Assembly (NCBI GenBank): GCA_027080545.1
Contig: JALWRV010000455.1
Span: 1-9,891, forward strand
Reading direction: 5' to 3'
Length of the DNA stretch: 9,891 nt
From: Parvularculaceae bacterium
GTDB taxonomy: Bacteria; Pseudomonadota; Alphaproteobacteria; Caulobacterales; Parvularculaceae
This document shows positions 1-6,365 of the stretch, piece by piece. A model generated the notes under the pieces. The model was given only the letters and a program-made list of their open reading frames with translations, did not search any database and was not told where the DNA came from. Made by a program: the position numbers and the translations under genes. The stretch's first letter is position 1; each line of letters opens with the position of its first letter.

Positions 1-385
1 CAAAATTATAAACCTCTACCCGGCACTGGCGGGCCTGAAGAATGGCTTCCAACTGAGCGGCAAAACTTTCCTCAAAAGCGCTCTCATAGCCGAGAAAATA
101 GCTGTCTCCAAACAGGGCAATGCGCGCTACATTTGGCGTTTTTTCGCGCTTTTGTTCATCGGGGCCCCGCAACCCCAAAGGGTTGATGTGAATAGAGGCT
201 CTCGTCTCAGCGGTCTTTTGCCAATAGGTGGTGCCAGGCTCGTTCATGCGCACGCCATAATCTGAAGCAATCACATGGCGTGGCATAATGGGTTGCGGGG
301 AAAACAGGCGCAAAAATATTTCCGCGAACAGGGCGCCATAAGCGACCAGCCCAACCATAAGAATTATTTTTATACCTGCTTTCAT
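1..385 (-). CDS. SGNH/GDSL-type hydrolase or O-acyltransferase partner, 3' part outside the window
   Basis: Only the first 128 codons are visible; the reading frame is open to base 1. Residues about 5-27 form one hydrophobic segment ending in FAEIFLRL, an uncleaved signal anchor or signal peptide. Residues 66-74 (IHINPLGLR) and the strand plus motif IALFGDS (GDS at 93-95) match the start of SGNH-fold hydrolases, where this Ser is the nucleophile. The remaining catalytic blocks (Gly, Asn, Asp/His) lie beyond the edge. The ATG is 9 nt after the stop of the MBOAT gene, with a purine stretch GAGAAA overlapping that stop, so the two are almost certainly cotranscribed. MBOAT plus SGNH pairs such as AlgI with AlgJ/AlgX pass acyl groups across the inner membrane and place them on polysaccharide in the periplasm. 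That role is inferred here; a carbohydrate esterase is the alternative. It is too incomplete to name. Confidence 0.75.
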   Translation of the reverse strand, partial: MKAGIKIILMVGLVAYGALFAEIFLRLFSPQPIMPRHVIASDYGVRMNEPGTTYWQKTAETRASIHINPLGLRGPDEQKREKTPNVARIALFGDSYFLGYESAFEESFAAQLEAILQARQCRVEVYNF

Positions 386-394
386 GGAATTTTC

Positions 395-2062
395 TCAAAA
401 ATCAAAATAGATGAAGGCTTGCCCTGCCTCGGCGGATAAAAAGACCAGGGCACAGACAACAAAGAACAACAGATTAAGGGTGACAAAGCGGATGGCGATG
501 GAGGGGGCGGTAAACCCTTTCCACAACAGCTCGAGCTCTTGCCGGTAATATTGCACCAGCTGCACCAACAATAAGGGGCTGATATAAAGGACAAGGCTGG
601 CCGCGCTTTCCAATTGCGGTAATTGAATAAAAATTTCGCCAGAAAGGATCGCGCTGTTAAACAGAGCGATAGCGTGAAACGCATGGCCAATCGTGTCAGC
701 CCGGAAAAAGGTCCACCCGATGAGGGTGAGATAGCTCATGAGACCCCATGCAAAAATATGGATCAGTCGACGGCGCATTCCGCGCAAATTTTGAGAAAAG
801 ATAAGCCGATCAATATGGGCTAAACGATAGAGGGTCAATATGCCTCCTTGAAAGGCCCCCCATGCGATAAAGGTCCACGCCGCTCCGTGCCACAGCCCCC
901 CCAGCACCATGGTCAACATTAAGTTGCGATAGGTTTTCAATCGACCTTTTTGATTGCCGCCCAGTGGAATATAGAGATAATCTTTCAGCCATGTTGATAA
1001 TGAAATATGCCAGCGACGCCAAAATTCGGATGGGGTGCGCGAAAAATAGGGCAGGTTGAAATTTAACATTAACTCGAAGCCCAGCATTCGGGCCAACCCT
1101 CGTGCCATGTCGGAATAGCCGGAAAAATCGCCATATATTTGAAACGCAAAGGCGACAATGCCTACCACCATTAAGGTGGGTTCCGTGTAGGCAACATCCG
1201 AAAAGGCCATATCCACAATGGGGGCTAAATTATCCGCAATGACGAGCTTTTTATAAAGCCCCCACACAAATAATAGAGCGCCAGACTGAAACTGATCCAC
1301 CCGCCATTGGCGTGGGGTTTGAAATTGTGGCAGCAATTTTTTTGCCCGCTCAATGGGCCCGGCGACCAATTGCGGAAAAAAGGCGACATAGGCAGCAAAG
1401 TCCACAAACCGTTCTGTGGGCTGCATCTGCTTGCGATAAATATCGATAGTGTAGGAAAGAGTTTGAAAAGTATAAAATGAAATACCCACAGGTAAAATAA
1501 TGTGTAATAGGGGGGCATTTATCTGCAAACCAAAAACCGCCATGGCGTCGGCAAAGGAGTCGGTAAAAAAGCCAAAATATTTAAATGTTGCGAGCAATCC
1601 AAGATTGGTCACCAGCGAGAAAATCAACCAGCTTTTTCGCCGTATCGGTCCTGAGAGATAATCAATCCGTTGAGCGATGAAATAGACCAGCCCCGCCAAT
1701 CCCATACTTATGGGCGCGAACATCCAATTATGTGCAGGGGCTACCAGTGTGACGATGACACCGAGTAGAATAAACCAGCCAAGCGCCTTTTTCTTAATCG
1801 CATCGCTGGGCCTTGCACCCGATGCACCAAGGCCGGCTAAAAAATCGACCAAAGTCGATAGACCAATCAATAAGAGAAATCGTTCATCCCACCAGCCATA
1901 AAAAAACCAGGACCCCAACAATAGGAGCACATTTTGGGCACGGTAATGGGCTGCCAGCCGCCAATAGACAAGCAGCAGCAGCGCAAAGAAAATCAGAAAA
2001 ACAGCCGAATTAAATAGCAAGGTTTGCAACTTTCTCGCGAGGGAACATTTAAGATGCAGCAT
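395..2062 (-). CDS. MBOAT family O-acyltransferase, AlgI/DltB-like
   Basis: A polytopic inner-membrane protein of up to 555 aa. Family blocks are clear: PVGISFYTFQTLSY (191-204), FFPQLVAGPIERA (228-240), GDFSGYSDMARG (311-322), the cytoplasmic re-entrant block FWRRWHISLSTWLKDYLY (347-364, His352) and GLWHGAAW (389-396, His392). The last His corresponds to the proposed catalytic His of MBOAT enzymes. These proteins take acyl groups, usually acetyl from acetyl-CoA, through the membrane for transfer to exported polysaccharides. The downstream SGNH gene and the divergent sugar-phosphate transferase support exopolysaccharide or capsule O-acylation; the substrate is not known. The N-terminal half carries about 40 residues with two extra hydrophobic segments (about 92-130) before the usual NLGLL.TFKYFGFF block, making it longer than a typical AlgI of about 500 aa. 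The start is uncertain: the ATG has AAGG almost touching it. An in-frame TTG at 2020 (giving LLFNSAVFL, where family members usually begin) sits 9 nt after AGAAAG and may be the true start. Confidence 0.93.
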   Translation of the reverse strand: MLHLKCSLARKLQTLLFNSAVFLIFFALLLLVYWRLAAHYRAQNVLLLLGSWFFYGWWDERFLLLIGLSTLVDFLAGLGASGARPSDAIKKKALGWFILLGVIVTLVAPAHNWMFAPISMGLAGLVYFIAQRIDYLSGPIRRKSWLIFSLVTNLGLLATFKYFGFFTDSFADAMAVFGLQINAPLLHIILPVGISFYTFQTLSYTIDIYRKQMQPTERFVDFAAYVAFFPQLVAGPIERAKKLLPQFQTPRQWRVDQFQSGALLFVWGLYKKLVIADNLAPIVDMAFSDVAYTEPTLMVVGIVAFAFQIYGDFSGYSDMARGLARMLGFELMLNFNLPYFSRTPSEFWRRWHISLSTWLKDYLYIPLGGNQKGRLKTYRNLMLTMVLGGLWHGAAWTFIAWGAFQGGILTLYRLAHIDRLIFSQNLRGMRRRLIHIFAWGLMSYLTLIGWTFFRADTIGHAFHAIALFNSAILSGEIFIQLPQLESAASLVLYISPLLLVQLVQYYRQELELLWKGFTAPSIAIRFVTLNLLFFVVCALVFLSAEAGQAFIYFDF

Positions 2063-2214
2063 GCCTTTTTAAGGTTAGTGTCAGGTTAAGCCCGCCACCG
2101 AACACAGTATGTCCCTTGGTCTACCGGGGTTTATTCATTTCTCGTTAACCATGGGGTTTTACGAAAACTTATGAGCCTTGTGATAAAAAGCCCGTCAGTG
2201 AGGTTATAGGCTCT
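2063..2214. promoter_or_regulatory. Divergent intergenic region between the MBOAT gene and the sugar-phosphate transferase gene
   Basis: About 150 bp separate two divergently transcribed polysaccharide genes, so it must hold promoters for both. I could not find a convincing -35/-10 pair on either strand. Visible elements are TTAACCAT at 2145-2152, resembling the CtrA half-site 8-mer of Alphaproteobacteria, and a small perfect inverted repeat GTTTT-ACG-AAAAC just after it. The plus-strand gene has AGG 5 nt before its ATG and GAGG a little further up. Shared regulation of the two directions is inference. Confidence 0.4.
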
Positions 2215-3675
2215 ATGGGCAAAATCGAATCAGTATTGGCAACACAAAATAAATCGCATATGGGGCGGCGCTCGCGTTCGGGCCGTTCGCGCGATTTTTT
2301 TGTGGAATTGGCCGCGATTATCAATATTGCCATTATCGCCGCAGCGTCTTTGCTCGCGGTCATTATAAGTGGCGAACAGGCCCATTTTATTCGCTATCTA
2401 TCAATCTCTATTCTTGGGGGCATCGGAGCCACAGAGTTTTTCATCCAAGGAGGATATCAAACGTTTGATCGCCTCTTATCGCCTTGGCGGGCTTTGCGGG
2501 GTTTGGTCTGGCGCTGGGGGTTGGTTTTGGCATCAATGTTAATCGGTGCCTTGTTGATGGATATTGACGAGAGTCTATCATTTCGCTGGTTTGTCATTTG
2601 GGCGACGCTTTCGACAATTTTATTACTCGCCAGCCGCATGCTGATTGCCCATATTTTATCTTCCGCGCTTCAATTTGATGGCGCGTTGAGCCGCCGTGTG
2701 GCGGTTGTGGGGGCGACCAGCATTGCTGAAAAATTCGTCGAGCGTCTCAACGAACATGGTAAAGGCATCTCTCTTGTGGGGGTGTTTGATGAACGCGCAG
2801 AACAGCTTCGTGAAAGCCGTGAACTTATGGGGTTGGAAGATTATATCGAAGGGGATATTGATCAACTCATCGAAATGGCTAGCTCGGGTGAGGTTGATGA
2901 TGTGGTGATCTGCTTGCCTTGGGCAGCGGACAATCGCATCGAAAGCGTGTTTCATCGTTTGGCGGTTTTACCAGCCAATATTGTCGTCTGCCCGGATATG
3001 TTGTGGTTGAACAAATCCCACGGCCAGGTTTCTAAACTTGCGGGCGTACCGGTTTTGAAAATTCACCGTCGTCCTTTAGAGGGGTGGGGGGGTATATTAA
3101 AAGCGGTTGAGGACCGGGTTTTGTCCTTCCTGTTCATCGCCTTACTGTCCCCTCTCATGGCGCTGATTGCCCTAGCCATTCGTCTTGAAGGCGCGGGTCC
3201 GGTCCTGTTCACCCAGCGCCGTCATGGTTTTGGGCATGAAGCCTTCAATATTTATAAATTTCGTACCATGCGCGTGGCTGAAGATGGGGATGATGTGCGC
3301 CAAGCCACGAAAAATGATGATCGCGTTACCAGGGTCGGCGCTTTTTTACGCAAATATAGTCTGGATGAGCTGCCCCAGCTGTTCAATGTGTTAAAGGGCG
3401 ATATGTCTCTGGTGGGGCCACGTCCCCACGCTATTGCTCATAATGAGCAATATGCGAAAGTTATTGCAGATTATGCAGGCCGTCACCGGGTCAAGCCGGG
3501 CATTACAGGCTGGGCGCAGGTCAATGGCTTGCGGGGTGAAACGTCTGAAACTGTCATGATGGCCACCCGAGTACGGTTCGATTTAAACTATATCGAACAT
3601 TGGTCACTCTGGTTTGATTTACGTATTCTGATGATGACCATATGGGCGGTTATTTTCCCCAAAAACGCCTACTAA
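2215..3675 (+). CDS. Undecaprenyl-phosphate sugar-1-phosphate transferase (WcaJ/PssY-type polyprenyl glycosylphosphotransferase)
   Basis: A 486 aa inner-membrane enzyme that would transfer a sugar-1-phosphate (commonly glucose or galactose) from a UDP-sugar to undecaprenyl phosphate, starting repeat-unit assembly. The N-terminal part has membrane segments near 29-52, 60-77, 99-115 and 124-147. It is followed by a Rossmann-like CoA_binding_3 domain starting at RVAVVGATS (161-169). The C-terminal catalytic Bac_transf domain has a membrane-associated helix (about 300-323), GPVLFTQRRHGFG (328-340), NIYKFRTM (345-352), SLDELPQLFNVLKGDMSLVG (382-401, catalytic Asp384-Glu385 dyad), GPRPH (401-405) and VKPGITGWAQVNGLRGET (426-443). 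Length and order match the TIGR03023/TIGR03025 type of full-length transferase, so it appears intact. Sugar specificity cannot be read from sequence. It is divergent from the MBOAT gene, which fits synthesis and modification of the same polymer. No glycosyltransferase, Wzx or Wzy gene lies in the window. Confidence 0.95.
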   Translation: MGKIESVLATQNKSHMGRRSRSGRSRDFFVELAAIINIAIIAAASLLAVIISGEQAHFIRYLSISILGGIGATEFFIQGGYQTFDRLLSPWRALRGLVWRWGLVLASMLIGALLMDIDESLSFRWFVIWATLSTILLLASRMLIAHILSSALQFDGALSRRVAVVGATSIAEKFVERLNEHGKGISLVGVFDERAEQLRESRELMGLEDYIEGDIDQLIEMASSGEVDDVVICLPWAADNRIESVFHRLAVLPANIVVCPDMLWLNKSHGQVSKLAGVPVLKIHRRPLEGWGGILKAVEDRVLSFLFIALLSPLMALIALAIRLEGAGPVLFTQRRHGFGHEAFNIYKFRTMRVAEDGDDVRQATKNDDRVTRVGAFLRKYSLDELPQLFNVLKGDMSLVGPRPHAIAHNEQYAKVIADYAGRHRVKPGITGWAQVNGLRGETSETVMMATRVRFDLNYIEHWSLWFDLRILMMTIWAVIFPKNAY

Positions 3676-3701
3676 GATGAGCTGATCGAGGGTTGTGAGG
3701 G

Positions 3702-3734
3702 AGGCCTATTTGGCCTTTCCGTGCCACTCGGCAC
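3702..3734. terminator. Two adjacent small hairpins between convergent genes, possible weak terminator
   Basis: The 64-nt gap between the transferase stop and the stop of the convergent DUF4174-like gene holds two perfect 5-bp stems in tandem: AGGCC-TATTT-GGCCT (3702-3716), followed by TTT, and GTGCC-ACTC-GGCAC (3721-3734). The position suits a shared termination site. Neither stem has a convincing U-tract on either strand, so intrinsic termination is only a possibility. Confidence 0.3.
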
Positions 3735-3739
3735 AAAAT

Positions 3740-4804
3740 TTATGGTTGAAATCTCTTCTTAACCGCTCGGGCGATCGGGTCTGGGGCTTTGCGCTCTTCC
3801 GCATTGGTGCTTGTATCTGTATTTTCAGAAGCAAGAGGGGCGAAGATGCGGTCCTTTTTTTGGGTATTGGGTAGCCCTTCCATTGGCGATGTTTCTGATG
3901 CTTCCTCCTCCTCATGGGGGGATCTATGTGAATCACTCGAGATAGTGTCGTCGGCGATACGCATTTGTTGCCTTTCATGGAGAACAAAAGTCCGCTCTTC
4001 GTTCACCCAAGGGGCCTCTTCCGCCGACTCTGGGGCCGCCTCAGGGTCATCGCTTTCACCATCACCTTCAACCCATGGTTCCCAACCGCTTTCCTCATCG
4101 GATAGGGGGGGGGCTTCATCATTTATAGGATCAACCGCTTGGTCGGCTCCGTCTGCTAGCCCCTCCATGGTTGCGCTGCTATGTTCGTTTTCTTCCCAAG
4201 CCCGCTCATCCGTTGGTTTGGGGGCATCAAGCACATTCTCGGCCACGGATGGGGGCGCCTCCGCTCCGCTATCGGTTAATGATCCGCTATTGGCTAAATT
4301 GTCGAGAAAGGATGTTGGGTTTTGCTCGGTTTGGGGCAGGTCCAATAGAAGGGCGATGGCGGGTTGGCTCAATATATCGATCGAGTGGAATGAGGCGCGC
4401 CCGCTTTCATTCACATAGATTAGATGGAAGCCCACTTGCGCATTCAGGGTTTGGCGCAATATTTCTGTGTCCAGCCAGTCCACCACCTGCCCATTGCGTG
4501 ATGGCGCGCGGTCGCCATAGATTTCGACAATGGCGATATGGCGCTCAAGCATGGTTGCCAATAATGGCTTTATCACCCTTCTTTGTTGGGTACATTCGGG
4601 GTCATTTTTCTCTGGCCCGAAAATGAATAAAGAGCGGGCGGGGTTGAAATTGCCTTGTTGCTCAATGGCACCGAAACCGACCGATTCGTCAGGTGTCTCA
4701 TCGCCGAGCTGTCCCACGGCGGGACGCCCGCGTAGGCTTGCAAGGGCCAAAAAAGCCCCAACAACCAGAGCCAACAGGCTGATTATACCGACAATGGTCG
4801 TCAT
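3740..4804 (-). CDS. Membrane-anchored protein with DUF4174-like domain and long acidic tail
   Basis: A 354 aa protein in three parts. Residues 4-23 are a single hydrophobic segment followed by Arg residues (LRGR), a signal anchor. Residues about 55-157 form a compact alpha/beta region: RSLFIFGP, a helix with ERHIAIVEIYGD (87-98), then VGFHLIYVNESGRASF (124-139) and a helix ending LLLDLP. This order of strands, with a final response to 'D/E-S-G' and helix, resembles DUF4174, a thioredoxin-like family without assigned enzyme function. I recognise it by pattern only. Residues about 170-345 are rich in Glu, Asp, Pro and Ser and look disordered. The last dozen residues turn basic (ARAVKKRFQP). 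Usual DUF4174 proteins are much shorter, about 130-170 aa. The gene is monocistronic, convergent with the transferase and divergent from sqdB. A run of nine C falls in codons 231-234 of the coding strand. Function is unknown. Confidence 0.75.
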   Translation of the reverse strand: MTTIVGIISLLALVVGAFLALASLRGRPAVGQLGDETPDESVGFGAIEQQGNFNPARSLFIFGPEKNDPECTQQRRVIKPLLATMLERHIAIVEIYGDRAPSRNGQVVDWLDTEILRQTLNAQVGFHLIYVNESGRASFHSIDILSQPAIALLLDLPQTEQNPTSFLDNLANSGSLTDSGAEAPPSVAENVLDAPKPTDERAWEENEHSSATMEGLADGADQAVDPINDEAPPLSDEESGWEPWVEGDGESDDPEAAPESAEEAPWVNEERTFVLHERQQMRIADDTISSDSHRSPHEEEEASETSPMEGLPNTQKKDRIFAPLASENTDTSTNAEERKAPDPIARAVKKRFQP

Positions 4805-5032
4805 CCCTTGATCTCGGTTCCCTTTATGTCTGCCACCATCATTTTCATATCATAACGCCATTTACTCAATGACCCAGCCACCAATCTAGCGATTTTATGC
4901 TAATGGCCGTATCGAACCTCGATAATACATCTTAAACTTGCAATTTCGAGGCCAGTGCGAGAAAGCTCAGCCCGTTTATGGCACCGAACTTCTTGCTTGC
5001 ATAATCCCCATAGGCATGATTAGGAGAGCAAA
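4805..5032. other. Divergent intergenic region upstream of the DUF4174-like gene and the sORF-sqdB unit
   Basis: This 228-bp stretch precedes genes on both strands. I see no strong sigma-70 promoter, no riboswitch-like fold and no RNA gene. A weak candidate for the rightward unit is TTGCTT (4993-4998) with an ATGATT-like -10 17 nt later, but it would start transcription almost on the Shine-Dalgarno of the small ORF. GATAAT at 4920-4925 is a good -10 box with no matching -35. Only tiny ORFs of 9-12 codons without ribosome binding sites occur here. Confidence 0.3.
5022..5026 (+). promoter_or_regulatory. Strong Shine-Dalgarno of the small ORF upstream of sqdB
   Basis: AGGAG lies 6 nt before the ATG at 5033, an ideal spacing. 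It is the best ribosome binding site in the window and the main reason to treat the following 29-codon ORF as translated. The sqdB start has its own weaker site, GGGAG at 5107-5111 with a 7-nt spacer, located inside that small ORF. Confidence 0.7.
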
Positions 5033-5122
5033 ATGGCTCAAGCCGAATGGTTAAACTGGCAGTTATGGGCTGCTGGGCGAACATCTGATAGTGCGGCGTC
5101 GCCGACGGGAGATAAGCAATGA
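5033..5122 (+). CDS. Small ORF (29 aa) overlapping the sqdB start, possible leader or coupled small protein
   Basis: ATG to TGA encodes 29 residues: MAQAEWLNWQLWAAG followed by a polar, Ser/Asp/Lys-containing tail ending in GDKQ. An AGGAG site sits 6 nt upstream. Its TGA stop overlaps the ATG of sqdB as ATGA (5119-5122), the classic arrangement for translational coupling or reinitiation. Trp residues occur at 6, 9 and 12, one face of a possible short amphipathic helix. I recognise no family. It could be a real small protein, a leader that couples ribosomes into sqdB, or chance: a short open frame with a good site is not rare, but the site and the exact stop-start overlap together are less expected. 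It has no repeated codon run that would suggest amino-acid attenuation. Confidence 0.5.
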   Translation: MAQAEWLNWQLWAAGRTSDSAASPTGDKQ

Positions 5123-6312
5123 AAATTATGATTTTGGGTGGCGATGGATTTTGCGGTTGGCCAACAGCGCTGCACCTATCGCAGCAGGGCCATGACATTA
5201 TGATCCTGGACAACCTCTCGCGTCGGAAAATAGATGTGGAGCTAGAGGTAGACAGCCTCACCCCGATTGCCCCCATGTCGGTGCGCCTCAAGGCTTGGGA
5301 AGAGGTTAGCGGCAACAAAATCCAGTTTGAAAACTGTGATCTTTCCCGCAACTATATGCGGCTTTTATATTTGATGGAAAATTTCAAACCAGATGCCATC
5401 GTCCACTTTGCTGAACAGCGCGCCGCCCCCTATTCTATGAAATCATCGTGGCACAAGCGCTATACGGTGGATAATAATATCAATGCCACCTCCAACGTAT
5501 TGGCCGCGATTGTCGAATATGACAAAGGCCCGAAACCGCATATGGTTCATCTCGGCACCATGGGTGTCTATGGCTATGGCACGGCGGGCATGAAAATTCC
5601 TGAGGGCTATCTGGAAGTAAAAGTCGAGACCGATGAGGGTAAGGAAATTCGTCAAGAAATTCTCTATCCGGCCAATCCCGGTTCCATCTATCACATGACC
5701 AAAACCCAAGATCAGTTGCTATTCGCCTTCTATAACAAAAATGATGGCTTACAGATTACAGACCTGCATCAGGGCATCGTTTGGGGCACGCAAACAGAAG
5801 ATACCAAAAAAGATGAGCGCCTGATCAACCGTTTTGATTATGATGGCGACTATGGCACGGTGCTGAACCGCTTTTTGATGCAGGCTGCGGTCGGCTATCC
5901 GTTGACGGTTCATGGTACGGGGGGGCAAACCCGCGCCTTTATCCATATTCAAGATACGGTGCGCTGTATCGAGCTTGCCATTAACAATCCCCCACAACGC
6001 GGTGAGCGGGTGCATATTCACAACCAGATGACCGAAACCCACCGGGTGCGTGATTTGGCGAAAATGGTTGCCGATATGACCAATGCCAAAATTGAGAATA
6101 TTCCTAATCCACGTAATGAGGCAGATGAAAATGAGCTGCATGTGGAAAATGCCAATCTTATTGGCCTTGGCTTGAAGCCAATTACCTTGCAAGCGGGGCT
6201 AATGGACGAGGTGCGGGAAATTGCAGAGAAATATGCAGATCGCTGCGATAAAAGCCGTATTCCATGCGTGTCCTATTGGAATGATACGCGAGAGGATGCG
6301 GCAAAAAAATAA
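5119..6312 (+). CDS. sqdB: UDP-sulfoquinovose synthase (SqdB/SQD1)
   Basis: A 397 aa short-chain dehydrogenase/epimerase-fold enzyme that makes UDP-sulfoquinovose from UDP-glucose and sulfite with tightly bound NAD+. The glycine-rich NAD site is ILGGDGFCGWP (5-15), and the acidic ribose-binding position is in MILDNLSRR (28-36). The catalytic set is complete: Thr147 in HLGTMGVYGYG and the YxxxK pair Tyr191/Lys195 in SIYHMTKTQD. Further SQD1-specific stretches are HFAEQRAAPYSM (96-107), DLHQGIVWGTQT (215-226), NRFLMQAAVGYPLTVHGTGG (250-269) and RAFIHIQDTVRC (272-283). These separate it from UDP-glucose 4-epimerases. The length matches bacterial SqdB. Start ATG has GGGAG 7 nt upstream and overlaps the stop of a 29-codon ORF. 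A strong terminator follows, so the gene is probably the last of its unit. The product usually feeds sulfolipid (SQDG) synthesis, but no glycosyltransferase such as sqdX or sqdD is visible here. Use in a glycan is an alternative. Confidence 0.95.
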   Translation: MKIMILGGDGFCGWPTALHLSQQGHDIMILDNLSRRKIDVELEVDSLTPIAPMSVRLKAWEEVSGNKIQFENCDLSRNYMRLLYLMENFKPDAIVHFAEQRAAPYSMKSSWHKRYTVDNNINATSNVLAAIVEYDKGPKPHMVHLGTMGVYGYGTAGMKIPEGYLEVKVETDEGKEIRQEILYPANPGSIYHMTKTQDQLLFAFYNKNDGLQITDLHQGIVWGTQTEDTKKDERLINRFDYDGDYGTVLNRFLMQAAVGYPLTVHGTGGQTRAFIHIQDTVRCIELAINNPPQRGERVHIHNQMTETHRVRDLAKMVADMTNAKIENIPNPRNEADENELHVENANLIGLGLKPITLQAGLMDEVREIAEKYADRCDKSRIPCVSYWNDTREDAAKK

Positions 6313-6339
6313 TTTCCCCATGGATCAATACAAATTAAC

Positions 6340-6365
6340 GGGCCGCTTATGCGGCTCGTTTTTTT
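6340..6365 (+). terminator. Intrinsic terminator downstream of sqdB
   Basis: A 7-bp GC-rich stem (GGGCCGC with GCGGCTC, one G-U pair) closes a TTAT loop and is followed by G and seven T. It starts 28 nt after the sqdB stop. On the minus strand the same hairpin is followed by GTTAATTTG, a weaker U-rich stretch, so it may also slow transcription of the opposing operon. The minus-strand transporter gene ends inside the loop, its stop being at 6347-6349. Confidence 0.88.

Noticed and set aside
207..398. A 63-codon minus-strand ORF over the left-edge gene
   Set aside because: It is in a different frame from the SGNH-type coding sequence, which has a GDS motif, a signal segment and correct spacing after the MBOAT stop.
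3789..4418. A 209-codon plus-strand ORF rich in Ser and Ala
   Set aside because: It is antisense to the acidic tail of the DUF4174-like gene. Glu/Asp/Pro codons read backwards give Ser-rich open frames, and it has no ribosome binding site or family motif.
4993..5020. TTGCTT plus an ATGATT-like box as the sqdB-unit promoter
   Set aside because: The match to consensus is poor and the predicted transcript start would fall on the Shine-Dalgarno of the small ORF, so I do not call it.
4932..5351. A 139-codon minus-strand ORF across the sqdB start
   Set aside because: It is antisense to the first part of sqdB and the small ORF, its translation resembles no family and it lacks a Shine-Dalgarno.
5749..6192. 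A 147-codon minus-strand ORF inside sqdB
   Set aside because: It lies wholly antisense to conserved sqdB sequence and is explained by codon bias of that gene.
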